From NCBI RefSeq assembly GCF_036016955.1, contig NZ_JAYWXI010000026.1, positions 1-11,271 of the forward strand: DNA of 11,271 nt, given 5' to 3'. Positions 1-5,980 of the stretch are shown piece after piece (within the stretch, counting starts at the first letter, position 1; the number at the start of each line of letters is the position of its first letter). Both the position numbers and the translations under genes were made by a program. Source of the DNA: JAYWXI01 sp036016955. Its GTDB lineage: Bacteria; Bacteroidota; Bacteroidia; Flavobacteriales; Weeksellaceae. The notes beneath the pieces were generated by a model. That model did not search any database, was not told where the DNA came from, and saw only the letters and a program-made list of their open reading frames with translations.

Positions 1-352
1 TTCCTTTATTTGAAATCATAAGCAAAAAATTTTTATGTTAGTAATAATGACTATGGTAAAAATGCATTTGCACATTTTTCTCCCTTTCAAATGTAATATA
101 ATTTTATTATATAACCAAATTATTTTTTGTTTTTTTGAAAAAAAATACTTATGAGAACCCTGTGTTCAAAATAAATATCCTGAGCTTTTCTTGCATTAAG
201 ATACTTGCGAAATCTTTTCCAATATTTAGTTTAGGTTAATGTTGCTTAACACAGTTGAAGATTACAGTCCGATTTTTGTTTCATATTTATACTTTTTTTA
301 TTATCACTTTTGCACCAATTATTTATAGTTAGACTTAGGCAACATTATTTTA
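1..352. other. AT-rich stretch without a convincing gene
   Basis: Downstream of the last gene of the run. Homopolymer tracts are abundant, and no frame with a credible start reaches gene length. A pair of imperfect inverted repeats is present: taatgttgc near 237-245 and gcaacatta near 339-347. They are about 90 bp apart, too distant for a simple terminator hairpin. No RNA gene or clear promoter was recognised. A lysine-rich frame open for about 68 codons on the minus strand (about 220-18) lacks a start at its head and is not called. Confidence 0.5.
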
Positions 353-781
353 TTAATTTGGTTTTAAATGTATTGTATCTAAACTATAATTTTTCAACAA
401 AATAGTGTCATTTTTATAACCTTTAGCACTAATAATAATTCTTTCATTATTTATGTTATAAAAAACTGCTAATCCAGAGCTGTCTATTTCGAATTGTACG
501 ATAGAGTTTTTTTTCATACTTTTAATGTTAATATTATTTATAGGTTGATTATAAGTATCTAAAATTCTAAAGCTAGTTGAATTAATGTATTTATATTTAT
601 AGCTAAAATCATCACTAGAATTCCATAATAAAATGAGGAAAAATATTCCTGTAATAAAAAAAATGATCAAAAATAAACTGAATATTAAAACTTTTAATTT
701 GATAGTCTTTTTTCTAAAATAGGAAATTCTTAAAATCAGAAAAGAGCAAATAAGTGAAAAAACTATAAATTTTACAATCAT
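353..781 (-). CDS. Two-TM protein with carboxypeptidase-regulatory-like domain, probable immunity protein
   Basis: A 142-aa protein, the last gene of the run. TM segments lie at about 2-20 and 31-52, with basic residues between (YFRKKTIKLK). The soluble part contains SFRILDTYNQPINNINIKSM, SSGLAVFYNINNERIIISAKGY and NDTILLKNYSLDTIHLKPN, matching the domain of the 148-aa gene upstream (NPINN, RI-I-I, GY-x-x-DTI, I-x-L-x-P). The second TM segment and the LLWNSSDDFSY stretch after it resemble LWNTSSY in the 206-aa protein. It therefore shares its anchor with one neighbour and its periplasmic domain with another. The start is fixed by the ATGA overlap with the tail remnant upstream. I see no clear terminator hairpin after its TAA. 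Immunity function is inferred. Confidence 0.7.
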   Translation of the reverse strand: MIVKFIVFSLICSFLILRISYFRKKTIKLKVLIFSLFLIIFFITGIFFLILLWNSSDDFSYKYKYINSTSFRILDTYNQPINNINIKSMKKNSIVQFEIDSSGLAVFYNINNERIIISAKGYKNDTILLKNYSLDTIHLKPN

Positions 782-879
782 TTTATCTCAATTTTTGTTA
801 ACCAAATTAATCTTGATAAATCTTTTAATAAATACTTCCCCTTACACCCAAATTCCCTCAATTTTTCAAAACTACGAAT
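778..879 (-). pseudogene. Third free-standing toxin-tail remnant (33 codons, no start)
   Basis: Between the 148-aa and 142-aa genes, a short frame opens after TAG (882-880) and encodes IRSFEKLREFG, a short spacer, then LLKDLSRLIWLTKIEIK before TGA. The last 15 residues match the effector tail (KDVKSLIFLTKLKIK) and the remnants at 2449 (KDVQGLIWLTKIK) and 1799 (KDVVGLLWLTKIK). The TGA overlaps the ATG of the 142-aa gene (ATGA at 781-778). There is no start codon or catalytic motif, so this is the eroded 3' end of a toxin gene left in front of its immunity gene. Confidence 0.75.
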
Positions 880-894
880 CTATAGATGAAAAAT

Positions 895-1341
895 TTAAGG
901 TTTTTTTTCATTATGGGGTGTTAAATAAATTTGTCTGTTCAAATCATCAACACTCACAAAAATAGTATCAGGAATATATCCTTCTGAATGAATAACAATT
1001 CTTTTATTGACGAAATTAAATAAATTAACTTGATTTTTATATGTTTTTTCTTTTACTATTTTTGGTTCTTCTGGATTAGATAAATCTATGATTTTAAAGT
1101 TGTTAATGGGATTATTTTTATTATCATAAATATAAAAATTCCATTCTTCAATAATCCTTTGATATTCTTTATTTGCTCTCTTGTGTTTGTGAAATAAATA
1201 CACAAAACCTGCGTAGCTCACAAATATAAAAAGTAAAATACCTCCTAAAATAGCAGATGTTTTTTTCTGAATGATTTTTTTATTTGTTGCGAATATCCAC
1301 AAATACAACAATAACAAAAAGGTTATAAAAACATAATCCAT
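895..1341 (-). CDS. Two-TM protein with carboxypeptidase-regulatory-like domain, probable immunity protein
   Basis: A 148-aa protein with TM segments at about 4-18 and 29-50, separated by a basic loop (NKKIIQKKTS), then a soluble domain with WNFYIYDNKNNPINNFKIIDL, NLFNFVNKRIVIHSEGY, PDTIFVSVDDLNRQIYLTP. The N-x-P-I-N-N, RI-V/I-I and GY-x-x-DTI pattern is shared with the 142-aa gene downstream and resembles the Ig-like carboxypeptidase regulatory domain. The predicted topology puts this domain in the periplasm. It starts 2 bp after the stop of the tail-bearing lipoprotein, so it sits directly behind a toxin tail like the other members of this array. No specific family is recognised; immunity to a lost toxin variant is inferred from position and resemblance to its neighbours. 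Confidence 0.7.
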   Translation of the reverse strand: MDYVFITFLLLLYLWIFATNKKIIQKKTSAILGGILLFIFVSYAGFVYLFHKHKRANKEYQRIIEEWNFYIYDNKNNPINNFKIIDLSNPEEPKIVKEKTYKNQVNLFNFVNKRIVIHSEGYIPDTIFVSVDDLNRQIYLTPHNEKKP

Positions 1342-1343
1342 AA

Positions 1344-1802
1344 TTACAAAACTTTTATTTTAGTTAGAAAAATAAGACTTTTTACATCTTTTTCATCTGC
1401 AATTATTTTATTTCTTTGATTTAAATGAGAGTATGATGAATTAGACTTGTACTTAATCTGATTTTTTAATACTCTTTCACGATGCAAGTCTATAGTATCA
1501 ATATTTTTGTTTAAAAAATAATAATATGCGTTTTTAACCCCTCCTCCTCTTAATAATTCAACAGTATCTTTAGATTTATCCGCTTCAATGATTAAATTAT
1601 TTACAAAATTTATATTCTCTCTTTTAAGAACAAAATATCCCTCTTTATTAGTAAATGTATAATTATTAGTGTTTTGCTCTATAACTTTGACTTTTACTAG
1701 AGGTTTTTTATTCATATAAATGTATCCTCTATAAGTATCTTCAATCAGGGGAGTACAACTTATAGTACATAGAAAAATTATGAAGAATGAATATTTTTTC
1801 AT
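1344..1802 (-). CDS. Immunity-like lipoprotein with a toxin tail fused at its C-terminus
   Basis: A 152-aa protein. Residues 1-15 form a lipoprotein signal (MKKYSFFIIFLCTIS) with likely acylated Cys16. Residues about 22-115 form a beta-rich, carboxypeptidase-regulatory-like domain (YRGYIYMNKKPLVKVKVIE, TNKEGYFVLKRE, NIDTIDLHRER) paralogous to the lipoprotein at 2094-2597, whose homologous part ends about here. The last roughly 30 residues are foreign: LNQRNKIIADEKDVKSLIF plus LTKIKVL nearly repeats the end of the 639-aa effector (LSQRNRIIADEKDVKSLIF plus LTKLKIK), and the DNA (1361-1424) is an almost exact repeat of 3530-3593. The gene thus appears to be an immunity lipoprotein whose stop was lost by recombination with a toxin 3' end. 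Its ATG overlaps the previous fragment's TGA, and its TAA is 2 bp before the next ATG. The lipoprotein part looks intact; immunity function is inferred. Confidence 0.75.
   Translation of the reverse strand: MKKYSFFIIFLCTISCTPLIEDTYRGYIYMNKKPLVKVKVIEQNTNNYTFTNKEGYFVLKRENINFVNNLIIEADKSKDTVELLRGGGVKNAYYYFLNKNIDTIDLHRERVLKNQIKYKSNSSYSHLNQRNKIIADEKDVKSLIFLTKIKVL
1361..1424. repeat. 64-bp direct repeat, copy 2 (3' end of the fused lipoprotein gene)
   Basis: Same orientation as copy 1 at 3530-3593, with two mismatches (1408 and 1420). It lies in frame at the 3' end of the lipoprotein gene 1344-1802 and supplies its toxin-like tail. Similarity drops sharply on both sides, as expected at a recombination junction. 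Confidence 0.9.
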
Positions 1803-2029
1803 TTACTTAGTTTTATTTTAGTCAACCATAATAAACCAACGACATCTTTATCTTCTGCTGCAATTCTTTCAAAGTCATAATCCAAAAAATATAGGTCATT
1901 ATTAAAGTATTTCATTAAATCTATTTCTCCAGAAGAGGGGCATGCAACACCTCCTTCAATCAATGACTTCTTAACTATACTTATAGCCTTTTCAATCTTA
2001 ACCGAAGATAAATCCTCTCCCACGCTTTT
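1799..2029 (-). pseudogene. Second displaced toxin tail, no catalytic motif
   Basis: The open frame starts after a TAA at 2032-2030; the only plausible start is GTG at 2023 (74 codons). The second half matches the extreme C-terminus of the intact effector: SSGEIDLMKYF (compare YGEVDLMKYY) and IAAEDKDVVGLLWLTKIK (compare IIADEKDVKSLIFLTK). The first half (VKIEKAISIVKKSLIEGGVACP) has no match to the metallopeptidase domain and no HEIGH motif, so it may come from a different toxin version that shares only the tail. It ends LSK-TGA, with the TGA overlapping the ATG of the following lipoprotein (ATGA at 1802-1799), the same junction as between the intact effector and its neighbour. It lacks the delivery half and is very unlikely to be a functional toxin; whether the 74 codons are translated is unclear. 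Confidence 0.7.
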
Positions 2030-2093
2030 TTATATATAGAAATCTCTTTTTAGAAGATTGGTCTTATTATATTCAGTTCTTAATTTACCTACT

Positions 2094-2597
2094 CTACAAA
2101 TTATTTTTATTTTCAAATTTTGATTTATCTATAAACAATGTATCACTTCTATTTTCAACAAAATAATATCGTTCTCCTCTTTCTGGATGAGTATAAATAA
2201 TTTGAATTGTATCCAATATTTTACCTTCATTCTTAACTATTAAAAACTGTGAAATATAGGCAGTAGATATCCTCATTTTGAAAAAGCCATTTTTATTTGT
2301 TTTCACTTGATTTATAGAGTCAAAGATTTCATATATAGATATGTTTTCAATTGGTTTTTTCTCGGTGCTATATACATAACCTTGATAAAATTTTGTATTT
2401 GAATTGCCACAATTTTGCAAGAAAACCAAAAAAACTAAGTAAAAAATAAACTTTATTTTTGTTAACCATATCAATCCCTGTACATCTTTTTCGCTAGCAG
2501 CATATCTATTATAAATTTTAGTTGGAGGATCATCTAGATAATATGGCATAATATCAATTTCTCCATTTTCAGGATATATAGGTGCGTCACTTTTCAT
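2094..2597 (-). CDS. Immunity-like lipoprotein fused to a toxin-tail remnant (start uncertain)
   Basis: The longest ATG-initiated frame gives 167 residues, but about 1-49 are the end of the displaced toxin remnant (GEIDIMPYY, SEKDVQGLIWLTKIK). The second part is a lipoprotein: hydrophobic FIFYLVFLVFLQNC with likely acylated Cys63, then a beta-rich domain (YQGYVYSTEKKPIENISIYE, TNKNGFFKM, KNEGKILDTIQI) resembling carboxypeptidase-regulatory-like folds and paralogous to the protein at 1344-1802 (YRGYIYMNKKPLVKVKVIE). No ATG sits just before the signal peptide in this frame. A TTG at 2474 would give a fitting signal peptide of about 21 residues and a 126-aa lipoprotein, but it has no convincing ribosome site. 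An ATG at 2469 in the next frame (MVNKNKVYFLLSFF) would need a frameshift. It may thus be a start-altered immunity gene, or already inactive. Confidence 0.6.
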   Translation of the reverse strand: MKSDAPIYPENGEIDIMPYYLDDPPTKIYNRYAASEKDVQGLIWLTKIKFIFYLVFLVFLQNCGNSNTKFYQGYVYSTEKKPIENISIYEIFDSINQVKTNKNGFFKMRISTAYISQFLIVKNEGKILDTIQIIYTHPERGERYYFVENRSDTLFIDKSKFENKNNL

Positions 2598-2870
2598 TTC
2601 CTGTGTAATAGTATTTACAGTTCCTTTATGTCCGTATGAATAATAAACATCAGCAAAAGCTTTTAATATTTCATGACCGATTTCATGAGCAGATGTAAAT
2701 TTAAATTCTATATCTTCTTTATTTTCTATTCTATAATATCAATTATTACCTCTTATATATCCTACATTATAACAAATAGCTTCCCGTGATATTATATTTC
2801 CAGCAAGAGAAATGACATATGTAACTATGCCAGAATTTCCAAAATGTAACCAATTACTATTTGTATTTAA
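2449..2870 (-). pseudogene. Displaced metallopeptidase toxin C-terminus with in-frame TGA
   Basis: Frame-by-frame reading downstream of the 206-aa gene shows a remnant matching about residues 460-637 of the intact effector, with an internal gap of roughly 40 residues. In order it contains NTNSNWLHFGNSGIV (compare NTNNEWSRSGNTGG), CYNVGYIRGNN (compare SYNVGYIKHN), AHEIGHEILKAF, YGHKGT exactly 14 residues after HEIGH as in the intact toxin, YPENGEIDIMPYY, and the tail SEKDVQGLIWLTKIK. It has no start: a TAA at 2873-2871 closes the frame upstream. A TGA at 2741-2739 interrupts it where alignment predicts Trp (GNN-stop-YYR against YDGWRYY), so a TGG-to-TGA change is likely. The zinc motif is unmutated, so decay seems recent or the piece serves as a recombination reservoir. 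Its last 50 codons run on into the lipoprotein frame at 2094-2597. Confidence 0.85.
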
Positions 2871-2895
2871 TTATCCTTTCCTATTTTTTTATAGG

Positions 2896-3516
2896 TTATT
2901 TTGAATTAATATTACTTTGATTTCTTTTCATATAAAAATCTAGCTTATTATTAATAATTAATATCCATTCATTGGCTTTATATTTTTCTTTATTACTTTC
3001 TATTCTAGGTTTAGAAACTACATTATTAAAAAAAATTTCTTCATTGTAAGTTATAGACTTATTTGAATTATCAAGTTTTATTTTGAAATTTTTAGGAAAT
3101 CTTATTTTTTCATTGATTTTAATAGGAAGTATAATAGTCATATCAGAAAATGGTTCTATATATACTAAAGACTTTTTATTAAAATAATCCGCTATATTTT
3201 CCATTACATCCTTTCTTTTTTCTATCTCTTTATCAGAATACTCAAAATCTATTATGACTTTAATTGAATCATTGGTTTCATTAACAATTTGAATTTTTTT
3301 TAAATGCGTATTAATGTACTCTTGTGTTAATAAAGCTTCTTCTCTATATGAAGATGTGTTCCATAAACTTATGAATAGTATAATGCTTATGGAAAGAAAA
3401 ACCAAAGTAAAAATCATAAATAAAATCGTCTTATTTTTTATCCTTCGATTTTTCAAAATTTTTATCAATACAAGAGATAAGATTGTATACACTACAAAGA
3501 GAAATCCAATAATCAT
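2896..3516 (-). CDS. Two-TM membrane protein, probable immunity to the metallopeptidase effector
   Basis: A 206-aa protein with hydrophobic segments at about 2-20 and 31-51, separated by a basic loop (LKNRRIKNKT), then a 150-residue soluble part that is beta-rich (KKIQIVNETNDSIKVIIDFEY, FSDMTIILPIKI, FPKNFKIKLDNSNKSITYNEEIFF). With two TM segments and a positive cytoplasmic loop, the soluble domain should face the periplasm. No family recognised. Its ATG overlaps the toxin's TGA (ATGA at 3516-3513), the usual signature of an effector-immunity pair, so it is the best candidate for the cognate immunity protein of the intact 639-aa effector. The segment ending LFISLWNTSSY resembles LILLWNSSDDFSY of the 142-aa protein at 353-781, suggesting a shared membrane anchor carrying different periplasmic domains. 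The function is inferred from position and topology. Confidence 0.75.
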   Translation of the reverse strand: MIIGFLFVVYTILSLVLIKILKNRRIKNKTILFMIFTLVFLSISIILFISLWNTSSYREEALLTQEYINTHLKKIQIVNETNDSIKVIIDFEYSDKEIEKRKDVMENIADYFNKKSLVYIEPFSDMTIILPIKINEKIRFPKNFKIKLDNSNKSITYNEEIFFNNVVSKPRIESNKEKYKANEWILIINNKLDFYMKRNQSNINSK

Positions 3517-5432
3517 TTTATTTTTAGTTTAGTTAGAAAAATAAGACTTTTTACATCTTTTTCATCTGCAATTATTCTATTTCTTTGACTTAAGTTATAG
3601 TTATAATACTTCATTAAATCAACTTCACCATATTTGGGGTAATTTTCACCATGAGTATTTTTCATAAAATCCAAATGTAAAACTTTATCCAAAAAACTTT
3701 CATTTTCTTCAGTCGGCTTAGTATCTTGAGGGAAATAATAAGAAGTTCCTTTATGTTGCCAAGAGTATACAGTATTTCCATAGGCTTGTAAGATCTCATG
3801 TCCAATTTCATGAGCTACTGTTTCCATAAACTCAAATATAGCATTGTAAAAACTATCATTTTCATCATCAAAATAATACCTCCAACCATCATATTTATCA
3901 TTTGTCCAATTATGTTTAATGTATCCCACATTGTAGGAAATCCGTTGTACTATTCCATGATCGGGTATTAAATCCATGAAGTTATCATCCAAATTATAAT
4001 CACTGTAACTTCCCCCAGTATTCCCAGAACGAGACCATTCATTATTTGTGTTATAAATTAGTGGGATATCATCAAGACTTTTTTTAGGATGATCCAAATT
4101 AACAGCATTAGTGAAAATTTCATAAAAATCACCTTCTATTTTTATACCTTTTCCAATATTATATTTATTTCTACTCCAATATTTTTCTATTCCTCTAATA
4201 GCTAATTCTTTTAAATCCTCAAAATTTTTGGTTCTACTTTTTATAGGTTCTTTTTTGTTTTTTTCAATCACTTCTTTTGGGATTTTATCCCAAGGGCAAA
4301 TAGGAGTATGATGTATCGTAGGATTAGGAGAAATATATATATCTTCACACTCTAATCCTCTTGCTCCTCCATCTTTCAAGTTTACTCTAAGTGTTGTATC
4401 TATTCTCTTATTTTTTTTATCAATTTTTACATCTACCCATTCTACTACACTGTATTTTGGCTTTATCTCTATTTCATCGGTTTGTTTCTGTTCTCCTTTT
4501 ATTGCCGTGATTTTTACTTTTAGTCTTTTGTTATTAAGCCTTGTACTATCATAAATGTCATTATTATCAAAACCATCCCAAGATAATAAATATTCGCCTA
4601 CTCCTATATTTTCCTTTTGTTTTATTTCTTCTCTTTTTGATTTTCCAGAACTAACGATTAATTCTGGTAAAACAGTCTCTTTATATATAACCTCTTCATC
4701 AGAAATTTCCCACTCTATGCTATCCACCGCACTTCCTATTATTTTACACTTAAACTGAATACAATCGTTTTCTTTATTACCTTTAAAATCAGGTATTCCA
4801 AAAGGTACAAAGGTTTTTGTATCTACTAATTCTATCTTTATATTAAAGTCGGGGTTTTCATAACTCGGCACAGGCATTCCATCTGTATCAATACTTTCTA
4901 CTACATTGATTTGTCCTGAATCTATAAATTCTATGGGGGCTGTTTCAGGTGGAGTGTTGCCAGGCATTTTACCTGTGGCAATAATCTTCGATTTCTTTAT
5001 CAATACTTTATTGTCTTGATACTTTATTGTTCCTACATCTTGCCATTCTGTTAATGATAACAACTGAAAACCGTCATTAAAAGTGAAATTTGCAGGACTT
5101 TTTTCTACAACAGTACCGGTAAGTTTTCCTTGTGTAGTAGGCACATCACTAAGAACCTTAAAACTACCCATATGAGATCCCATTTTGATTTTAGCACCAT
5201 TCACAATTAGTAATTGGTCTTCCGTTGCCTTGTCTTCCTCTTTGCGTTTCTCTCTTGCCTCTTCCAGCTTTTTTTCTTCCTTAGCAATTTCTACTTTTCT
5301 AGCCCTTTGTTCTTTTTGTTCAGGGCTAATATCGCCAATGGCTTTGATAGACGCTTTTTCCTCTCGTTCTTGGTTAGCTTTTTTTAGCTTTTCCAGATAT
5401 TTTTTCTTGTTATTTCCTAAAAACCAAGCCAT
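3513..5432 (-). CDS. PAAR-like T6SS effector with C-terminal HEIGH metallopeptidase toxin domain
   Basis: A 639-aa predicted T6SS effector. Residues about 8-75 are Lys/Glu-rich and likely coiled coil. Residues about 74-180 resemble the divergent PAAR-like (DUF4280-type) cap of Bacteroidota effectors: VNGAKIKMGS, ANFTFND, a TGKMPGNTPPETAPIEF loop and DSGQINVVES. About 195-375 is beta-rich, perhaps an Ig-like linker (VDSIEWEISDEEV, GEYLLSWDGFDNND). The C-terminal domain carries VAHEIGHEILQAY with HEIGH at 541-545: His541 and His545 are zinc ligands and Glu542 the general base. His560 (QHKGTS) and Glu603 (GEVDLM) are candidate third ligands; both are kept in a homologous remnant at 2449-2870. 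The extreme end, IIADEKDVKSLIFLTK, recurs downstream. The start overlaps the previous gene, and the stop overlaps the next ATG as ATGA, typical of effector-immunity pairs. The substrate is unknown. The PAAR-like assignment is less certain than the peptidase motif. Confidence 0.85.
   Translation of the reverse strand: MAWFLGNNKKKYLEKLKKANQEREEKASIKAIGDISPEQKEQRARKVEIAKEEKKLEEAREKRKEEDKATEDQLLIVNGAKIKMGSHMGSFKVLSDVPTTQGKLTGTVVEKSPANFTFNDGFQLLSLTEWQDVGTIKYQDNKVLIKKSKIIATGKMPGNTPPETAPIEFIDSGQINVVESIDTDGMPVPSYENPDFNIKIELVDTKTFVPFGIPDFKGNKENDCIQFKCKIIGSAVDSIEWEISDEEVIYKETVLPELIVSSGKSKREEIKQKENIGVGEYLLSWDGFDNNDIYDSTRLNNKRLKVKITAIKGEQKQTDEIEIKPKYSVVEWVDVKIDKKNKRIDTTLRVNLKDGGARGLECEDIYISPNPTIHHTPICPWDKIPKEVIEKNKKEPIKSRTKNFEDLKELAIRGIEKYWSRNKYNIGKGIKIEGDFYEIFTNAVNLDHPKKSLDDIPLIYNTNNEWSRSGNTGGSYSDYNLDDNFMDLIPDHGIVQRISYNVGYIKHNWTNDKYDGWRYYFDDENDSFYNAIFEFMETVAHEIGHEILQAYGNTVYSWQHKGTSYYFPQDTKPTEENESFLDKVLHLDFMKNTHGENYPKYGEVDLMKYYNYNLSQRNRIIADEKDVKSLIFLTKLKIK
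3530..3593. repeat. 64-bp direct repeat, copy 1 (3' end of the intact effector gene)
   Basis: Aligned base by base with 1361-1424, this copy differs at only two positions (3577 and 3589). It encodes part of the effector tail from about SQRN to LTKL. Together with the other copy it brackets about 2.1 kb holding the displaced toxin pieces and three immunity-like genes, so recombination between the copies could delete or expand the array. Confidence 0.9.
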
Positions 5433-5971
5433 AATATAGAATATTTTGTGTGATGATGCTCTGCTTTAATTTCTAAGTATCCTTCCTCTAAAATCTGCTT
5501 TTCGTTATAATAAAATTGCCCTCCCATAGTTTCTGTATGATTACCATTGAAAAACATACCCAGCATATCGTTCTGATGTAGAAACTCTATGAGTTGGTCT
5601 TCTTTAGACAATAATTCTGTAATCTTTGCACAATAACTTTTAAGAGCGTACCCTTCGTTATTTTTTAAAATTTCAAGTTCCAATAGTTGCCAACGCATTT
5701 TCAACTCCGACCGATTGAACACTCTACATATCTGTCTATTTTCATCTGCTCCTAATTCTAAACGATCAAATAAATAAGCAATTTTTTTGAGGATTGCTTG
5801 CGTTGAGTTCTCTTGATCAGAGAATTTGTATTGAGTTGTAAGCACTAAGTATCGGCTAAGTCCGTCTTGTTTTTTATCGTATAGAATGCTTGCTTTACGA
5901 ATAGTTTGTAAAGTTTTGGTATAAGTAGGGCTTAATTTTTTATTGACAATAGTTTCTATACGGTAGTGCAT
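5417..5971 (-). CDS. Uncharacterised protein between T6SS effectors; possible adaptor/chaperone
   Basis: A 184-aa protein I do not recognise. It has no signal peptide or TM segment. It looks like a mixed alpha/beta cytoplasmic protein with a charged helical middle (ILKKIAYLFDRLEL, LKMRWQLLELEILKNN, CAKITELLSKEDQLIEFLHQ), ending in a beta-like segment with a His-rich turn (EIKAEHHHTKYSILWLGF). It starts 9 bp after the lipase stop, and its TAG stop lies inside the next gene: 16 bp of overlap with the PAAR-like effector start at 5432. That overlap suggests translational coupling and a joint job, for example holding or loading the PAAR-like effector onto VgrG. This role is inferred from position only; it might equally be a structural accessory protein. 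That it is a real gene is well supported by its length, packing and composition. Confidence 0.8.
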   Translation of the reverse strand: MHYRIETIVNKKLSPTYTKTLQTIRKASILYDKKQDGLSRYLVLTTQYKFSDQENSTQAILKKIAYLFDRLELGADENRQICRVFNRSELKMRWQLLELEILKNNEGYALKSYCAKITELLSKEDQLIEFLHQNDMLGMFFNGNHTETMGGQFYYNEKQILEEGYLEIKAEHHHTKYSILWLGF

Positions 5972-5980
5972 AATTGTGGT

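Noticed and set aside
16..220. Minus-strand lysine-rich open frame, and within it a 19-codon ORF (75-16) after a GGGAG stretch
   Set aside because: No start at the head of the longer frame, composition biased by A/T homopolymers, and the short ORF has no other support.
237..347. Inverted repeats taatgttgc / gcaacatta as a terminator or insertion-sequence ends
   Set aside because: About 90 bp apart, only about 9 exact bases, no transposase or target duplication, and no T-tract placed for a terminator.
2739..2741. TGA read as tryptophan (alternative genetic code) or selenocysteine
   Set aside because: TGA is used as a normal stop at 3513, 1799 and 778, no selenocysteine element is evident, and this copy also lacks a start.
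1361..3593. CRISPR-like or mobile-element interpretation of the repeated tails
   Set aside because: Repeats are few, irregularly spaced, coding and in frame with toxin-tail protein; no spacers, cas genes or transposase are present.
5185..5439. Plus-strand ORF of 84 codons
   Set aside because: Mirror of the Lys/Glu-rich coiled-coil region of the effector on the other strand; Ser/Phe/Leu-rich low-complexity product. Other plus-strand ORFs in the window are likewise antisense shadows.
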